A stretch of 64,000 nt of DNA from Dyella dinghuensis (GTDB lineage: Bacteria > Pseudomonadota > Gammaproteobacteria > Xanthomonadales > Rhodanobacteraceae), in NCBI RefSeq assembly GCF_003977615.1, contig NZ_RYZR01000007.1:1-64000 (forward strand), read 5' to 3'. The translations under genes were made by a program, and so were the position numbers. Positions 33,137 to 42,599 of the stretch are shown here, one piece after another; position 1 is the first letter of the stretch; the number at the start of each line of letters is the position of its first letter. The notes beneath the pieces were generated by a model. The model saw nothing but the letters and a program-made list of their open reading frames with translations, ran no database searches and was not told the origin of the DNA.

Positions 33137-33856
33137 ATGGAATTTGAACTCGCCCGGAATACGGTCCGCTACGCGGAGCAATTGGTAATCAAGACTCGGA
33201 GGCCAAGAGAGGGTAATGACAGCGTTGCCGTTTATCTCGATACCCTTCTGGTCGGGCCTTGGTTGGTTATGGCTGGTATCGATATGTTGGGACGACGCTT
33301 TCGCCTAGTGCTGTTCGTTGCGACGGTACTCCTCCTCTTCTTCTGGATCGTAGCGCGAGGCATTTCATGGCAACCCGTTGCGCCTGCTTTGGGAATGGCC
33401 GTGGGTATTGTCTATTTTGGGTTGCCAAGCAGAACAGTGACAGCTGGGGTAACAGAGGAGAACATCCGCTCATTGTGTAGCTACATTTTAGACGCTGCGC
33501 CAAATGTTACCCGGTTGGAACGACTTCAGGCAGGAACATCTCTATTGCGTTCTCAAATCACCGACCGACTAGGGCGCATCAATGTCGTGATCGGGATTTG
33601 CTGGGCGGCGCTCTTTGGCTATGCCAGCGCCCACGTGTTGGCTCCTGGTTTGGCGCCATCCATCTTGGGAAACGGCATTCTCTTCACGGGTATAGCTGGG
33701 ATTTTTTTTGCCGGCTTACTCGGAATCGCTATTTCGCACACAACAGCGGTCCGAGCGGTCTACCTTACGCTGGACTTCGCTCTGCTGGAAGCCAAGGCAG
33801 CTATCTTCAATAGCCAACAATTCATCGAAACGAGCGCAGGTACGCGCAACGCTTAA
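33137..33856 (+). CDS. Membrane protein of the patatin module
   Basis: A 239-residue protein with a cytoplasmic N-terminal helix (about 35 residues) and four transmembrane segments in two pairs: residues about 55-85, and about 155-205 (INVVIGICWAALFGYASAHV; ILFTGIAGIFFAGLLGIAIS), separated by a soluble stretch of about 60 residues. ATG 33137 follows AGGA. The stop TAA is immediately followed by the ATG of a micro-protein gene. No family was recognised. Its place before a membrane phospholipase suggests a shared system. Confidence 0.65.
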   Translation: MEFELARNTVRYAEQLVIKTRRPREGNDSVAVYLDTLLVGPWLVMAGIDMLGRRFRLVLFVATVLLLFFWIVARGISWQPVAPALGMAVGIVYFGLPSRTVTAGVTEENIRSLCSYILDAAPNVTRLERLQAGTSLLRSQITDRLGRINVVIGICWAALFGYASAHVLAPGLAPSILGNGILFTGIAGIFFAGLLGIAISHTTAVRAVYLTLDFALLEAKAAIFNSQQFIETSAGTRNA

Positions 33857-34006
33857 ATGGGGTTTAGGGCTGCTCATGAACATTTATATACCGCTGCTTC
33901 AGCTTTGGTTGGTGCGCTGATTGGCGCGGTCGCCTCTGTCATTACGGTCACCTCACATACCGGAGAGCGGCGGGAGCGGCGGGAATGGCGACAATGGCTT
34001 CGGTAA
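33857..34006 (+). CDS. 49-residue single-span membrane micro-protein
   Basis: The ATG directly abuts the TAA of the preceding gene (TAAATG), a classic coupling arrangement. The product is MGFRAAHEHLYTAA, then one hydrophobic helix (ALVGALIGAVASVITVT), then a charged tail GERRERREWRQWLR. The orientation would be tail-in. The size and plan recall holin-like or toxin-like peptides, but no homologue is known to me. A shorter overlapping frame starting at 33876 is less likely. Confidence 0.5.
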   Translation: MGFRAAHEHLYTAASALVGALIGAVASVITVTSHTGERRERREWRQWLR

Positions 34007-34146
34007 ACCGTTACGCAGCCCAGATGCCCTGAAGATTGCTTTGATCACTCACCTATAGTTAGTGCTAAAGAATCTCGACGAGTTGCCGATATGCAACTCG
34101 ACGATTGAGCAGATATCGCACTGGCAATGGTGATGGAGCGTCATTG

Positions 34147-36435
34147 ATGAGAGCTTTCTTGTTGAATCTGGTATACGCACTTTTGTTGATCATGCCAACG
34201 ATTGTTCTGGCTTGCTTACCGGGCGAATTGCTGGATACAGGGCAAGGTGGGGAGATCCTGAGCAACGTCCGTTCCGTGCGATCGGTGGCGTTTCTTGCTT
34301 TCATCGCATTTCCTTATCTCTTCGCCATGTTCTCAGCAGCGGCGCGCCTTTCTTTCTCAGCTTGGAATAAGTTGCCATTCCAGGAAGGCTGCTTGAACCT
34401 CGCAAATTTTCGGCCGCGCGGAAGGCTTATGGTGACTTGCCTCGCCGGATTCACGGCGACGTTAGTTGCTCTGTCGCCCCTGTATACGTTCAAGAGAGAT
34501 GACACCTTATCGTCAATTGTTTACAACGGGTTTGTCGTCAGATGGTTTTACGAGCTAGGCGTGCTGTTTCTTGTTTTGATAGGTGTTGGTTTGTTCGCGC
34601 AATGGCGAACAAATACAGGATCGAAGAACTTGCTTCGCAAGTACATCGTTAGTGCGAAGAGCGCTTACATTGTGCCGGTGCTTATTGCTTACACAGAATT
34701 TTGTTATCTTGATCCCATAAACAAATATCATCGCAACAGCGCCGACTTGGAAGCAGTGGCGTTTATCTTCGTGTCGCTTGTGGTGACGTGCGTTCTTCCC
34801 TCCGCATCGAACAAATCGAGCGCTACAGGTCGGCAAGCCGAAGCTGAAGCGATGAAGAGATGGTCGAGCGAATGGCCGGCAATTGTATTAGCTCTAGTTA
34901 TCCTTATTTCGTTTGCTGCATTCCCTTCGTGGGTTGGATTATTACTGGGTTCGCTTCTTGTTTTTATCGCTGGTATAGGAGCATGGGTTGTTGTTACTTC
35001 CGCAATCTGGTCGACATTACTTTCGGTGCCACATCGCATACCTCAAATTGCTGCTGCTGCCGCGCTGACTGGGTCGTTAGCATTTTGTACCGGTCGTGCT
35101 TTGGTGGCAGGTCGAGTAAACACGGTAAGTGGCACGCTAGCGAGCACGCCCAGTGATACTAGAGATGTGAGCATCGGGGACGATTACGACGCTTGGAATA
35201 AGGGAAGCTCAAGTTCGCCAGAACCCACGATTATTGTACTAGGCGAGGGTGGTGGGATTCGCGCCTCTTACTGGACGGTGTCAGGCTTGGAAGTTCTCAG
35301 CTTGCCATCTGTAGATCTAATCTCCAGAACCTACGCCATTGTGGGTGTTTCGGGAGGCGCATTAGGTGCCGCTGCTTTCATGGCAAATTACGTTGCCGCC
35401 AACGATGCGAGGAAAGCAAATCCCGGCATCTTTCAATCGCCGTTTGTACCGCCGGCGCTTGCTGGAAATATGTCCAAGGAAGAGCTCTCGACGGACTTTC
35501 TGGGGCCATGGTTGGCTCGCATGATGTCTACCGAAGGATTTCAGAAACTAGTTCCTTTGCGGCTTGCTCCCTCCAAGGACGAAACTCTACAGAGCGCTTG
35601 GTACTCGTCGTTGGCATGCCACACCGGCACGGGGTGGTACACACCACCGACCGCTGAGAAAACATGTGAGCTCGTTGGACCAATATTGAATGGGCCTCTC
35701 GCAGATTTTCCAAAGAGCTTGGATGGCCGTCAATTACCACGATTAATTTTCGTTGCAACGCACGTTGAGACCGGTAAGCGCGTTCTTTTTTCGTCCGTGA
35801 CCTTTCGGCCGGAGGATTTCCCAGACGCGATGCTTATGGAGACACTAGCTCCCCAAAGCGTGGATTTGCTGTCAGCGGCTCATGCAAGTGCTAGGTTTCC
35901 GCTTGTAAGTTCACCGGGCTTGATCACCAATTCGAACGGAAGCACCGCTGGCCATGTCGTTGACGGTGGATATGACGATGTCTCTGGGGCACAAACAGCG
36001 TTGGAGCTGGTGCGGTTGATATCAGCTCACAAGAAAGAGGACTTTCATCCGATCATCGTTGATCTCAACAACGATCCCGATGATGGAGCGGACGCCAATG
36101 ACAAACACCGTATGGGTGAGTTGGAAACTATAGGTTCGACTCTTGAAAGTTCGAGAAGGGACCAGAGCACTTTCATAAAGCGGCAACTGCTTGCGCAAGT
36201 TTGTCTACTTGACGGCGGCTATGTGTCGCTGAAGGTGTATAAGCACCGAGATGGCCCGATTGGCCTCGGATGGACACTATCGCAAGACGCCGCGACCTCG
36301 TTGCAAACCGCTATGAACAAAGAAAGCAAATTCTTCTTCTCAGCTACACCTGACATGCCAACGCCACAGCTAGCAATGTCACAATTGGTTAAGAAAGCAA
36401 CGGACAACTGCAAGTCTAAAGCGATAGCCTTTTAA
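34147..36435 (+). CDS. Membrane-anchored patatin-like phospholipase
   Basis: A 762-residue protein. The first ~340 residues hold about eight transmembrane helices. The rest is a patatin-type lipase: oxyanion loop GEGGGIR (366-372), nucleophile elbow GVSGG with Ser402, and catalytic DGG with Asp606 (VDGGYDD). Patatin-type phospholipases act as membrane-degrading effectors in several anti-phage systems (for example CapV in CBASS), but those are usually soluble; a polytopic N-terminus is unusual. ATG 34147 follows GGAGC; the upstream TTG at 34105 is less likely. It is probably co-transcribed with the two membrane genes before it. Confidence 0.8.
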   Translation: MRAFLLNLVYALLLIMPTIVLACLPGELLDTGQGGEILSNVRSVRSVAFLAFIAFPYLFAMFSAAARLSFSAWNKLPFQEGCLNLANFRPRGRLMVTCLAGFTATLVALSPLYTFKRDDTLSSIVYNGFVVRWFYELGVLFLVLIGVGLFAQWRTNTGSKNLLRKYIVSAKSAYIVPVLIAYTEFCYLDPINKYHRNSADLEAVAFIFVSLVVTCVLPSASNKSSATGRQAEAEAMKRWSSEWPAIVLALVILISFAAFPSWVGLLLGSLLVFIAGIGAWVVVTSAIWSTLLSVPHRIPQIAAAAALTGSLAFCTGRALVAGRVNTVSGTLASTPSDTRDVSIGDDYDAWNKGSSSSPEPTIIVLGEGGGIRASYWTVSGLEVLSLPSVDLISRTYAIVGVSGGALGAAAFMANYVAANDARKANPGIFQSPFVPPALAGNMSKEELSTDFLGPWLARMMSTEGFQKLVPLRLAPSKDETLQSAWYSSLACHTGTGWYTPPTAEKTCELVGPILNGPLADFPKSLDGRQLPRLIFVATHVETGKRVLFSSVTFRPEDFPDAMLMETLAPQSVDLLSAAHASARFPLVSSPGLITNSNGSTAGHVVDGGYDDVSGAQTALELVRLISAHKKEDFHPIIVDLNNDPDDGADANDKHRMGELETIGSTLESSRRDQSTFIKRQLLAQVCLLDGGYVSLKVYKHRDGPIGLGWTLSQDAATSLQTAMNKESKFFFSATPDMPTPQLAMSQLVKKATDNCKSKAIAF

Positions 36436-36442
36436 TTCGGCC

Positions 36443-36646
36443 TCATTCCCAATTCGGGTTTGTTACGTGTGGCGAGGTCATGTACTCATCGAGATCTATT
36501 TCGCCATTCACATAGCGCATAGCTCGCTCTTTTTCTTCCGGCGGAATCTTAAAGCCCTCAAGTCCAACTGATGCCCAGGCGTGCTTGACCGCGTCGAGGC
36601 GACGGCTTCGTTCCCCGGAAGAAATAAGTTTCCGCCTCGTTCCCAT
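36443..36646 (-). CDS. VbhA-type antitoxin, without a Fic toxin
   Basis: A 67-residue protein matching the VbhA antitoxin family: a helix DAVKHAWASVGLEGFKIPPE followed by MRYVNGEIDLDEYM. Family knowledge: VbhA blocks the AMPylating Fic toxin VbhT through an inhibitory (S/T)xxxE(G/N) helix; SVGLEG here (Ser...Glu-Gly) fits that motif. AAGGA precedes the ATG on the minus strand. No Fic gene lies next to it: the strand-downstream neighbour is the convergent patatin gene, so it is an orphan, perhaps a remnant or an anti-toxin against other Fic proteins. Confidence 0.75.
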   Translation of the reverse strand: MGTRRKLISSGERSRRLDAVKHAWASVGLEGFKIPPEEKERAMRYVNGEIDLDEYMTSPHVTNPNWE

Positions 36647-36844
36647 AAGCTTTTTCCTTGCAGAGCGGTTCCCCGTTGATCTGAGGAGTGTTCCATTTTA
36701 CTCGCATATCTGAGGCGGGCGACGTATGAGGAACAGGTAAGTTTAAGCCTATGGCCTGAGGGTGGTGCATGCGTAGCATTCGGCTAGCATCCGCATCATT
36801 TGCTGAGTAAAAAAGCGATTAACTGCGCAGCTAGCGTGGTTTAG

Positions 36845-38185
36845 ATGACGCAGGTTCGTATCATGAATCGTGAGCCGGAAGTCGAGTCGCGTTGGACCGT
36901 TTTACCGCCGCTTCCCCTGCGTGGCCTGGGAACTTCTGCGGTTGAATCTCTTAGTCACTATTTACGCCGACTCGCGTGGGTATCAGGGTCTACGGTAAGC
37001 CGCTTAATGGCCTACTCGAACTCTGAGTTAGTCAAAGATCAATCGAATATCGCGCAAGAACGATATGACCTGACGCTGGGTCGACCCGAGCATCGGATTT
37101 TTAGTTTTGAACGGCTCGTCGGCTTATCGCACCTACGATATGGCACCTTTTGGGTGTTAAAGAATGTTGCAGGCCCGCATTTCCTCGGAGGAGCTTTAAC
37201 ACACCGGCGCTGGTGCTCTACATGCTATGCCGAGTGGGATGTTGAGACATCGTATGAGCCCCTAATGTGGAGTGTGCGTCTCGCTTCGGCGTGCCCGAGA
37301 CATGGACGCCGATTATCCGAGCAATGTTCGGTATGCGAGGCATCGCAATTCACTATGACGAGTTTGGATCGACGGTACCATTGCCAAGAATGCGGGAGCC
37401 CTTTGGCCGACTCAATCAATACAGCCACACTGTCTGATACCGAGCGATGGACGGATCTTCAAATAGGCAAGCTTATTGAAATGTGCTCAACGATGGGGGA
37501 AGAGCCCTTATTGGAGGAGCCTTATCAGACCTTTCTTGATGGCATCAATACCAGACTAACGTACAGCGACGATACGCCCGCTTGCCTCACGTCAGCCCGG
37601 CGAATACAAAATCAGGCTTGTACACCGCGTAAGCCGTCATTGCGAACGTTGTTACAGATATGCGCACTACAAAGCGTATCGATATGTGACCTTTTACAAG
37701 CGCCGCGAGCAGCGGCTACGGATTTATTGTTCGACACATGGCACGACGGAGAAGCGCGGAATCTTCGACATGTAATGCCGAACACTCGCATTGCAAAAGC
37801 TCACGCACTTGTTAAGCGGCTCTTCCATCGGTGCGCGAGCAGTTATCTTCCACCCATCGATGTTGTCGTACACGAGTTCGGAACGAATCGCACACTGATG
37901 CGCGACGTAGACGCGGATTTATATGAACGATATGAGCGACAGTTTCGAGCCCAAGCGAGCTATGTGCTTCGGCTGCGACTTAGCGATGCTTTTATCTATG
38001 CGATAAGAAGTCTCGCCGACATGCCGACGTCCAGGCTGCGTCGCCGACTGTTGTGGAATGACCCAGCGGCCATCGCGAAATCGACTCATATGAGTCAACA
38101 AGAGGCTGAATACGTTTTCTTCTCCGCGCTGATCTATACGCGTTTACGTCGCCGCTTACTCCACCGGCGCAGCGATTCCGCTTAA
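36845..38185 (+). CDS. tniQ: TniQ/TnsD-family target selector (first)
   Basis: A 446-residue TniQ protein. The N-terminal motif PPLPLRGLGTSAVESLSHYL precedes the zinc-binding core RRWCSTC (124-127) and YEPLMW, then CPRHG (150), CSVC (161-164) and CQEC (180-183). The C-terminal half is helical and Arg-rich. TniQ/TnsD proteins bind the target DNA (or a guide complex) and recruit TnsC. It is clearly paralogous to the TniQ at 42599 but encoded apart, upstream of the HTH gene and tnsAB. It may select a second class of target. Confidence 0.9.
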   Translation: MTQVRIMNREPEVESRWTVLPPLPLRGLGTSAVESLSHYLRRLAWVSGSTVSRLMAYSNSELVKDQSNIAQERYDLTLGRPEHRIFSFERLVGLSHLRYGTFWVLKNVAGPHFLGGALTHRRWCSTCYAEWDVETSYEPLMWSVRLASACPRHGRRLSEQCSVCEASQFTMTSLDRRYHCQECGSPLADSINTATLSDTERWTDLQIGKLIEMCSTMGEEPLLEEPYQTFLDGINTRLTYSDDTPACLTSARRIQNQACTPRKPSLRTLLQICALQSVSICDLLQAPRAAATDLLFDTWHDGEARNLRHVMPNTRIAKAHALVKRLFHRCASSYLPPIDVVVHEFGTNRTLMRDVDADLYERYERQFRAQASYVLRLRLSDAFIYAIRSLADMPTSRLRRRLLWNDPAAIAKSTHMSQQEAEYVFFSALIYTRLRRRLLHRRSDSA

Positions 38186-38449
38186 AAACAAATTTTTTAA
38201 CACGGATGTGCATCGCTGTCGGGCGAATAGTGACAGCAATCCTCAACAAAAACAGACGTTTCTCGAATGCGCTTCTCGCTGCGAAAGCGTATTGGACTGA
38301 TACATTTATATCAAAATAAACCATATATATCAATGTGTTACGTTTGACCTTCGCGTAAAGGGGTGGCAGGATCGCCCTAGACACGGCAAAGGACACCCAA
38401 ATGCCTGTAGACCGCCCCGGTCTTGAGTATCGATCACACATAGTCGGGT
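38186..38449. other. AT-rich gap between tniQ and the HTH gene
   Basis: No frame is convincing. The gap contains a very AT-rich patch (38299-38335, TTTATATCAAAATAAACCAT and following), out of character for this GC-rich genome. It is a likely promoter or protein-binding region for the genes to its right. Confidence 0.3.
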
Positions 38450-38818
38450 ATGGCGACCAAGCGCGACGAAGCACGACTAAGCAGGACTATGCGCGACGTG
38501 GAGCAACATATGAGATCGACGATCGATGCGACCTTGGGAAATCTGGACGCTTATTTACCTCGCACGCCATTGCTAAGCGCATCCGAGACGGCTCGTTTAC
38601 TGGGATATCCATCCACCGCAGCGCTGGCGAAAGCGCGGCAAACCGGTCGCCTTCCCATTCCCATGTTTCAAGTTCCAGGGCGGCGAGGGTGGTTCGCGAC
38701 GACGCATACCGTCAAAGCGTGGCTGGAATCGCTAATCCCACAAACCATCGAGAAGCCCGCACGGCCTGGAAAAACTCACGAGTCGGGAAAGGCAAAATCC
38801 ACGAGGGCCAAGGCTTAA
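38450..38818 (+). CDS. Small HTH protein (AlpA/excisionase-like)
   Basis: A 122-residue protein with a central helix-turn-helix: LSASETARLLGYPSTAALAK, then ARQTGRLPIPMFQVPGRRGW and a final helix (AWLESLI), the order seen in AlpA/excisionase-type domains. A Lys/Pro/Ser tail follows. It lies between tniQ and tnsAB on the same strand, where it could regulate tns transcription or act as an architectural factor at the ends. The start may be 38450 or the ATG at 38486; ribosome binding sites are poor. Confidence 0.6.
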   Translation: MATKRDEARLSRTMRDVEQHMRSTIDATLGNLDAYLPRTPLLSASETARLLGYPSTAALAKARQTGRLPIPMFQVPGRRGWFATTHTVKAWLESLIPQTIEKPARPGKTHESGKAKSTRAKA

Positions 38819-39135
38819 AGGGCCTGCGGCCCAGCGCGCATCATTTAGGGGGCTCGCCCAGCTTAACGACGATAAGGAGCACGCCATGATCTAGGCCATT
38901 CAAAACAATACGTAATTTGTCCGGCCTGGAAAGGAAAAACCCCCATCGCTCGAACGAAAGGGGTTTTTTAGAATTGGCGACGTTTGCAGTGTCGCTGCCA
39001 GTTACTTTCCCTCGCGCCGACCCAGTTGTCAAGTCTGCTTTAGACCTGGCACGGGCGCGTTTTCCATCTCGCCGCAAAAACCTATCGTGAGATGAAAGTC
39101 GAACGCGTCCGCCGCCACTCAGCGGAGGATGTGCG
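38819..39135. other. Gap with terminator before tnsAB
   Basis: This 317-base stretch holds no gene. It contains the bidirectional stem-loop at 38935-38968 and, near its end, GGAGG at 39122-39126, the ribosome binding site of tnsAB. The tnsAB promoter must lie between about 38970 and 39110. Confidence 0.5.
38935..38968. terminator. Rho-independent terminator between HTH gene and tnsAB
   Basis: AAAAACCCC (38935-38943) pairs with GGGGTTTTT (38960-38968), flanked by A-tract and T-tract, so it can work in both directions. It separates the HTH gene from the tnsAB-tnsC-tniQ operon. Confidence 0.75.
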
Positions 39136-41580
39136 ATGTCTTTAGATCAACAAGTGGATGGTCCATCACGGGACGAGCGTGACCTTGTTTACGCGAACGC
39201 TGGCATGAGTGAAAAAGCAATACGTCATGCTGAAAACATGGTGTGCGGAAGTGCGGGTCGCAAGGTTGGCAAGGGTGCACTCACCAATGTGGTCACGCGC
39301 CTGGATTCTCTTAAGAATCGAGGGCCACGCATGATGGAGAGTCACACGTGTGAATTGGTGAAAGCATATGAGTTAGAACACGACCCAGATGTGATTGGGT
39401 ACTACACCCAAGTCCCCTGTCAGCGTATAGAGCGGTTGATCGGAAATTATCGGCGTCATGTGACGTCAGCACACCTCGACTTCATGGTATTTCATAAAGA
39501 CAGAGTCGAACTGGTGGAGTGCAAGCCCGATTCGTGGCTCACACGTAAAATTACCGAAGAGCAAGCTGACTGGCAAAAGGTGGACGGCGTTTGGCAGCAC
39601 GGCCCCTATCAAAATTTCGCTACGGCGCATGAATTGAGTTTTTCTGTTTGGACACCACCCGATCCACCGGGTGTGTACTTGCAAAATCTCGAAGCCATGT
39701 ATGGCGTCAAATGCTGCTCCGCACACAGTGGTGAAACGTACGACGTTAATGCTGTCATGAGGGCCATACAAAAGCGCCCCTACTCAATCAATGAATTGAT
39801 GGACGAATTTGAAGGCTTTACGGCGAGGACGGCGCTGTGGATTCTGAGTATGGGTCTAGTGCATGGGCCGATAAAAAGCACGCCGATACTGATGACCGAT
39901 CGATTCATCCTTTATAGCGATCTTGCGCAAGCCGCGATTGTTGACATGCGGACGCTTGATCAGGTCGGTAAATTTTTCTCTAAGCCAGAGATCATCGATC
40001 CCATTCTTAGAGCGACATCGACGGACGTTCAATACGCACATAAGCGTTATGCGCTCATCGAGCAATCGCTGCAGCAAGATGTGCCTTTGTCGGTACGGAG
40101 GAAGAAACTGGCAAAAGACATTGAGCGCGCGGTCGAAGAAGGTATGTCTCCGTTGTCAGCGTGTTTGACGAACTATGGAAAGTGCGGAAACCGCATCTCG
40201 CGCATAGGGGACGAGCGAGAAGAGCTGATCGAGGATCTCGTAATTCGCCTGTGGAACACGGGTGTGATTAAAGCGCTCAAGAAACTCTACGGGGCATTCA
40301 AAGACGAGTGCGGTAGGCGAGGGATTGAAGCGTGCGGCCGAACAGCATTCGACAAGCGGGTACATCGGCATAGTCCCTTGGCTCACGCGCTCGCGACAGG
40401 TGGTTTTAGGGGTTACCAAGCAGCTCGTCCAGCTACCGACCCAAGTAAACGCTCACTTATACCGATTGCGTACGGGCACACGCTTCATATTGATTCGTCG
40501 GATCTAGACAATCGCAGCGCGCCAGACATCGCCAAGCTTATGCCTGCAGGCAAGGGGAAGTTTTATGTCGGCGTCGATGGGTGTTCGACCGAAGTCATGG
40601 CACACGCTTTCATCTTTGGCCCTGCGCGTACGGATGGCTTGGCTATTCTGTTGAGAGATTACGTGCGCCGACATGGGCGACTTCCACACCTCATTCATGT
40701 AGATCGAGGCCCCGAAAACCGCTCGCTTTGGATTGAAGTGTTTGCTGACGGTTACATGTCTCTGCGCTGGTCACCTTCGGCGGGAAGTGCATGGAACGGC
40801 ATTGCTGAGAACGTGATCAAACAGGTAAATCACCAGGTTGCACACGCGATGATTGGAAGCACCGAGCCCGACCAAAAAGGCCGGCATGTGGATGGTCGCT
40901 TTAAGAGCTATAAAAACGCAAAAACATCGTTTGAGACACTGCGAGAGCAGTTTCTCGTGTTTCTCTATGAAGATTTTCCGAATTCGCCTAGGGGCGATGG
41001 CATGACGCCGCTTGAAGCCAAGGCCGAAGCTATCGCGGCACTAGGCGTTTTTGGAGTGCCTTGCGATTTAAACGACGATTTCCTTATACGCACAGCCGTT
41101 CCGGTTGAATTGAAGAAGAGGCTAAGTACGAAGCGTGGACTTCGCACCGAAGACGGATGGTTCACAAGCGATGCGCTTATTCGAGGCCTTCGTTCCCATG
41201 ACATCGTCGAGCTGAGAAGCGACTGCGAAGATCCCACGATCCTTTACGCCAAATTAGGGGGCGAGTGGATCAAGGCGTTCCACAGTAAGGCGCAAAGCCT
41301 AGCTCTCATGACACCATCAGAAAAACTATTCGAATCAATGTACGCACCCATACGTCGCGCAGAAGCGCGGCGGCGCTTAGATGAGATCGGCCGCAAACGC
41401 AACACCCGTATCGAATTAGCGAATTACGCAACGACTTTGGCGCAACCCGCTGCGTCCAACAACCTTCCCATTAAGGCGCAAGAACCTGACATCGTGGACG
41501 AATCCGCGACATCAGAACCATCCACGGACGTTGTATGGGCTCAATTGGAGGCTTGTGTCGAACGAGGAGGTCGCTCATGA
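39136..41580 (+). CDS. tnsAB: TnsA-TnsB fusion transposase
   Basis: An 814-residue protein joining both Tn7 end-cutting activities. Residues about 50-140 form a TnsA-type restriction-like nuclease (Glu73, Asp115 in SAHLDFMVF, and VECKPD with Lys130); residues about 150-230 look like the TnsA winged-helix part. From about 240 on it is TnsB: HTH regions, then a DDE integrase core with Asp453 (HIDSSD), Asp523 (HVDRGPEN) and Glu558 (SAWNGIAEN), 34 residues separating the last two. Fusion means 5' and 3' strand cutting are in one chain, so cut-and-paste rather than copy-in movement is expected. The start at 39136 follows GGAGG. It overlaps tnsC by ATGA. Confidence 0.92.
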   Translation: MSLDQQVDGPSRDERDLVYANAGMSEKAIRHAENMVCGSAGRKVGKGALTNVVTRLDSLKNRGPRMMESHTCELVKAYELEHDPDVIGYYTQVPCQRIERLIGNYRRHVTSAHLDFMVFHKDRVELVECKPDSWLTRKITEEQADWQKVDGVWQHGPYQNFATAHELSFSVWTPPDPPGVYLQNLEAMYGVKCCSAHSGETYDVNAVMRAIQKRPYSINELMDEFEGFTARTALWILSMGLVHGPIKSTPILMTDRFILYSDLAQAAIVDMRTLDQVGKFFSKPEIIDPILRATSTDVQYAHKRYALIEQSLQQDVPLSVRRKKLAKDIERAVEEGMSPLSACLTNYGKCGNRISRIGDEREELIEDLVIRLWNTGVIKALKKLYGAFKDECGRRGIEACGRTAFDKRVHRHSPLAHALATGGFRGYQAARPATDPSKRSLIPIAYGHTLHIDSSDLDNRSAPDIAKLMPAGKGKFYVGVDGCSTEVMAHAFIFGPARTDGLAILLRDYVRRHGRLPHLIHVDRGPENRSLWIEVFADGYMSLRWSPSAGSAWNGIAENVIKQVNHQVAHAMIGSTEPDQKGRHVDGRFKSYKNAKTSFETLREQFLVFLYEDFPNSPRGDGMTPLEAKAEAIAALGVFGVPCDLNDDFLIRTAVPVELKKRLSTKRGLRTEDGWFTSDALIRGLRSHDIVELRSDCEDPTILYAKLGGEWIKAFHSKAQSLALMTPSEKLFESMYAPIRRAEARRRLDEIGRKRNTRIELANYATTLAQPAASNNLPIKAQEPDIVDESATSEPSTDVVWAQLEACVERGGRS

Positions 41581-42599
41581 ACATCATTGAGCATCATGAA
41601 TTCCTTACGACGAAAACCCAGCTCCTTATGGAGATGGGTCATTTTAGGCCGGGACATATGATTTTTCTCATGGGCCCGTCAGGAGTAGGAAAGACGACGT
41701 TACGCCATGCTGCGATGCAAGCGACCTTCGGAAATCCGCTGCTTTGGGGGCGGGGAAAGACTCCAGCCATCGAATGCTTTGTCGTGTTACCACAGATCGG
41801 CTTTTTCAGCTCGGCATTCCTGGCGGATGAGATGATAGATCAACTCAACGCCCCATCGCTGAATTGGCTATTTGAGAATAGTGACATTCCGCTAAATGTA
41901 GAAGGAGAAATAACCGCTAATGTTGACGAAGCCGCCAAGATTTGGCCGCTCCTCAAGCGAAGCGGCATGTCAGAGAGAGACCTATGGAAGACGTTCAAAC
42001 GCACTGTGAAAGAAAGAGGGTGCAAATATGTGTCACTTGACCAGGTGACCGGACTATTAGTCAATCGGAAAAACAAGAAGCCGTCCGATCACATCGAACA
42101 TCTGATGTCACTGGGTGAAGCATGCGGCATCATGTTTATTATGACAGGGGTTGCTCGAGCATCCGAACTTTGGTCTATTCATTCGGAACTTCGGCGACGA
42201 GTGATTCCGGTCTGGATGTCACCGTATAGCGAGCATAACAAGGGGGATCTCGTACATTACCTTCAACTCTTGAAGACGCTAAGCGGAAAATATCCGCTTT
42301 CGAAAAATGATCTGCTTTACACCATGGCCACCGACATCTACGCCATGACGGGCGGAACGATTGGTGAGATCGTAAAACTGATGCAGCGAGCGGCCGTTTT
42401 GGCGGCAATGAACGGCGACACTAAGTTAAAAAAAGAACATATCCAGAGGGCGAGTTACAACGAAAAAGATCTCCGAAATTTATGGGGTGATATCAAGGAG
42501 TTTGAAATCGTCAAAGCAACCGCGGACAGTTCATTGCGATCAGAGGAAGTCGCTGCACGCTGGAGTCTAAATAAGAAAGCCACTGCAAAAGTTGCGTGA
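41577..42599 (+). CDS. tnsC: TnsC AAA+ transposition regulator
   Basis: A 340-residue AAA+ ATPase: Walker A GPSGVGKT (33-40), Walker B-like YVSLDQ, and a sensor segment IMFIMTGVARASELW with a following ELRRRV arginine region. It links target selectors (TniQ) to the transposase, polymerises on DNA in known systems, and enforces target immunity. ATG 41577 overlaps the tnsAB stop and follows AGGAGG at 41564-41569; an in-frame start at 41535 inside tnsAB is rejected. The stop overlaps the next start (TGATG). Confidence 0.9.
   Translation: MNIIEHHEFLTTKTQLLMEMGHFRPGHMIFLMGPSGVGKTTLRHAAMQATFGNPLLWGRGKTPAIECFVVLPQIGFFSSAFLADEMIDQLNAPSLNWLFENSDIPLNVEGEITANVDEAAKIWPLLKRSGMSERDLWKTFKRTVKERGCKYVSLDQVTGLLVNRKNKKPSDHIEHLMSLGEACGIMFIMTGVARASELWSIHSELRRRVIPVWMSPYSEHNKGDLVHYLQLLKTLSGKYPLSKNDLLYTMATDIYAMTGGTIGEIVKLMQRAAVLAAMNGDTKLKKEHIQRASYNEKDLRNLWGDIKEFEIVKATADSSLRSEEVAARWSLNKKATAKVA

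Noticed and set aside
38401-38889. Alternative 162-codon frame over the HTH gene
   Set aside because: It is Arg/Ser-rich without a domain, while the overlapping frame encodes a clear helix-turn-helix.
39136-41580. Tn402/Tn5053-type TniA transposase
   Set aside because: The N-terminal TnsA-type nuclease residues and the TnsC/TniQ arrangement point to a Tn7-like cut-and-paste element instead.
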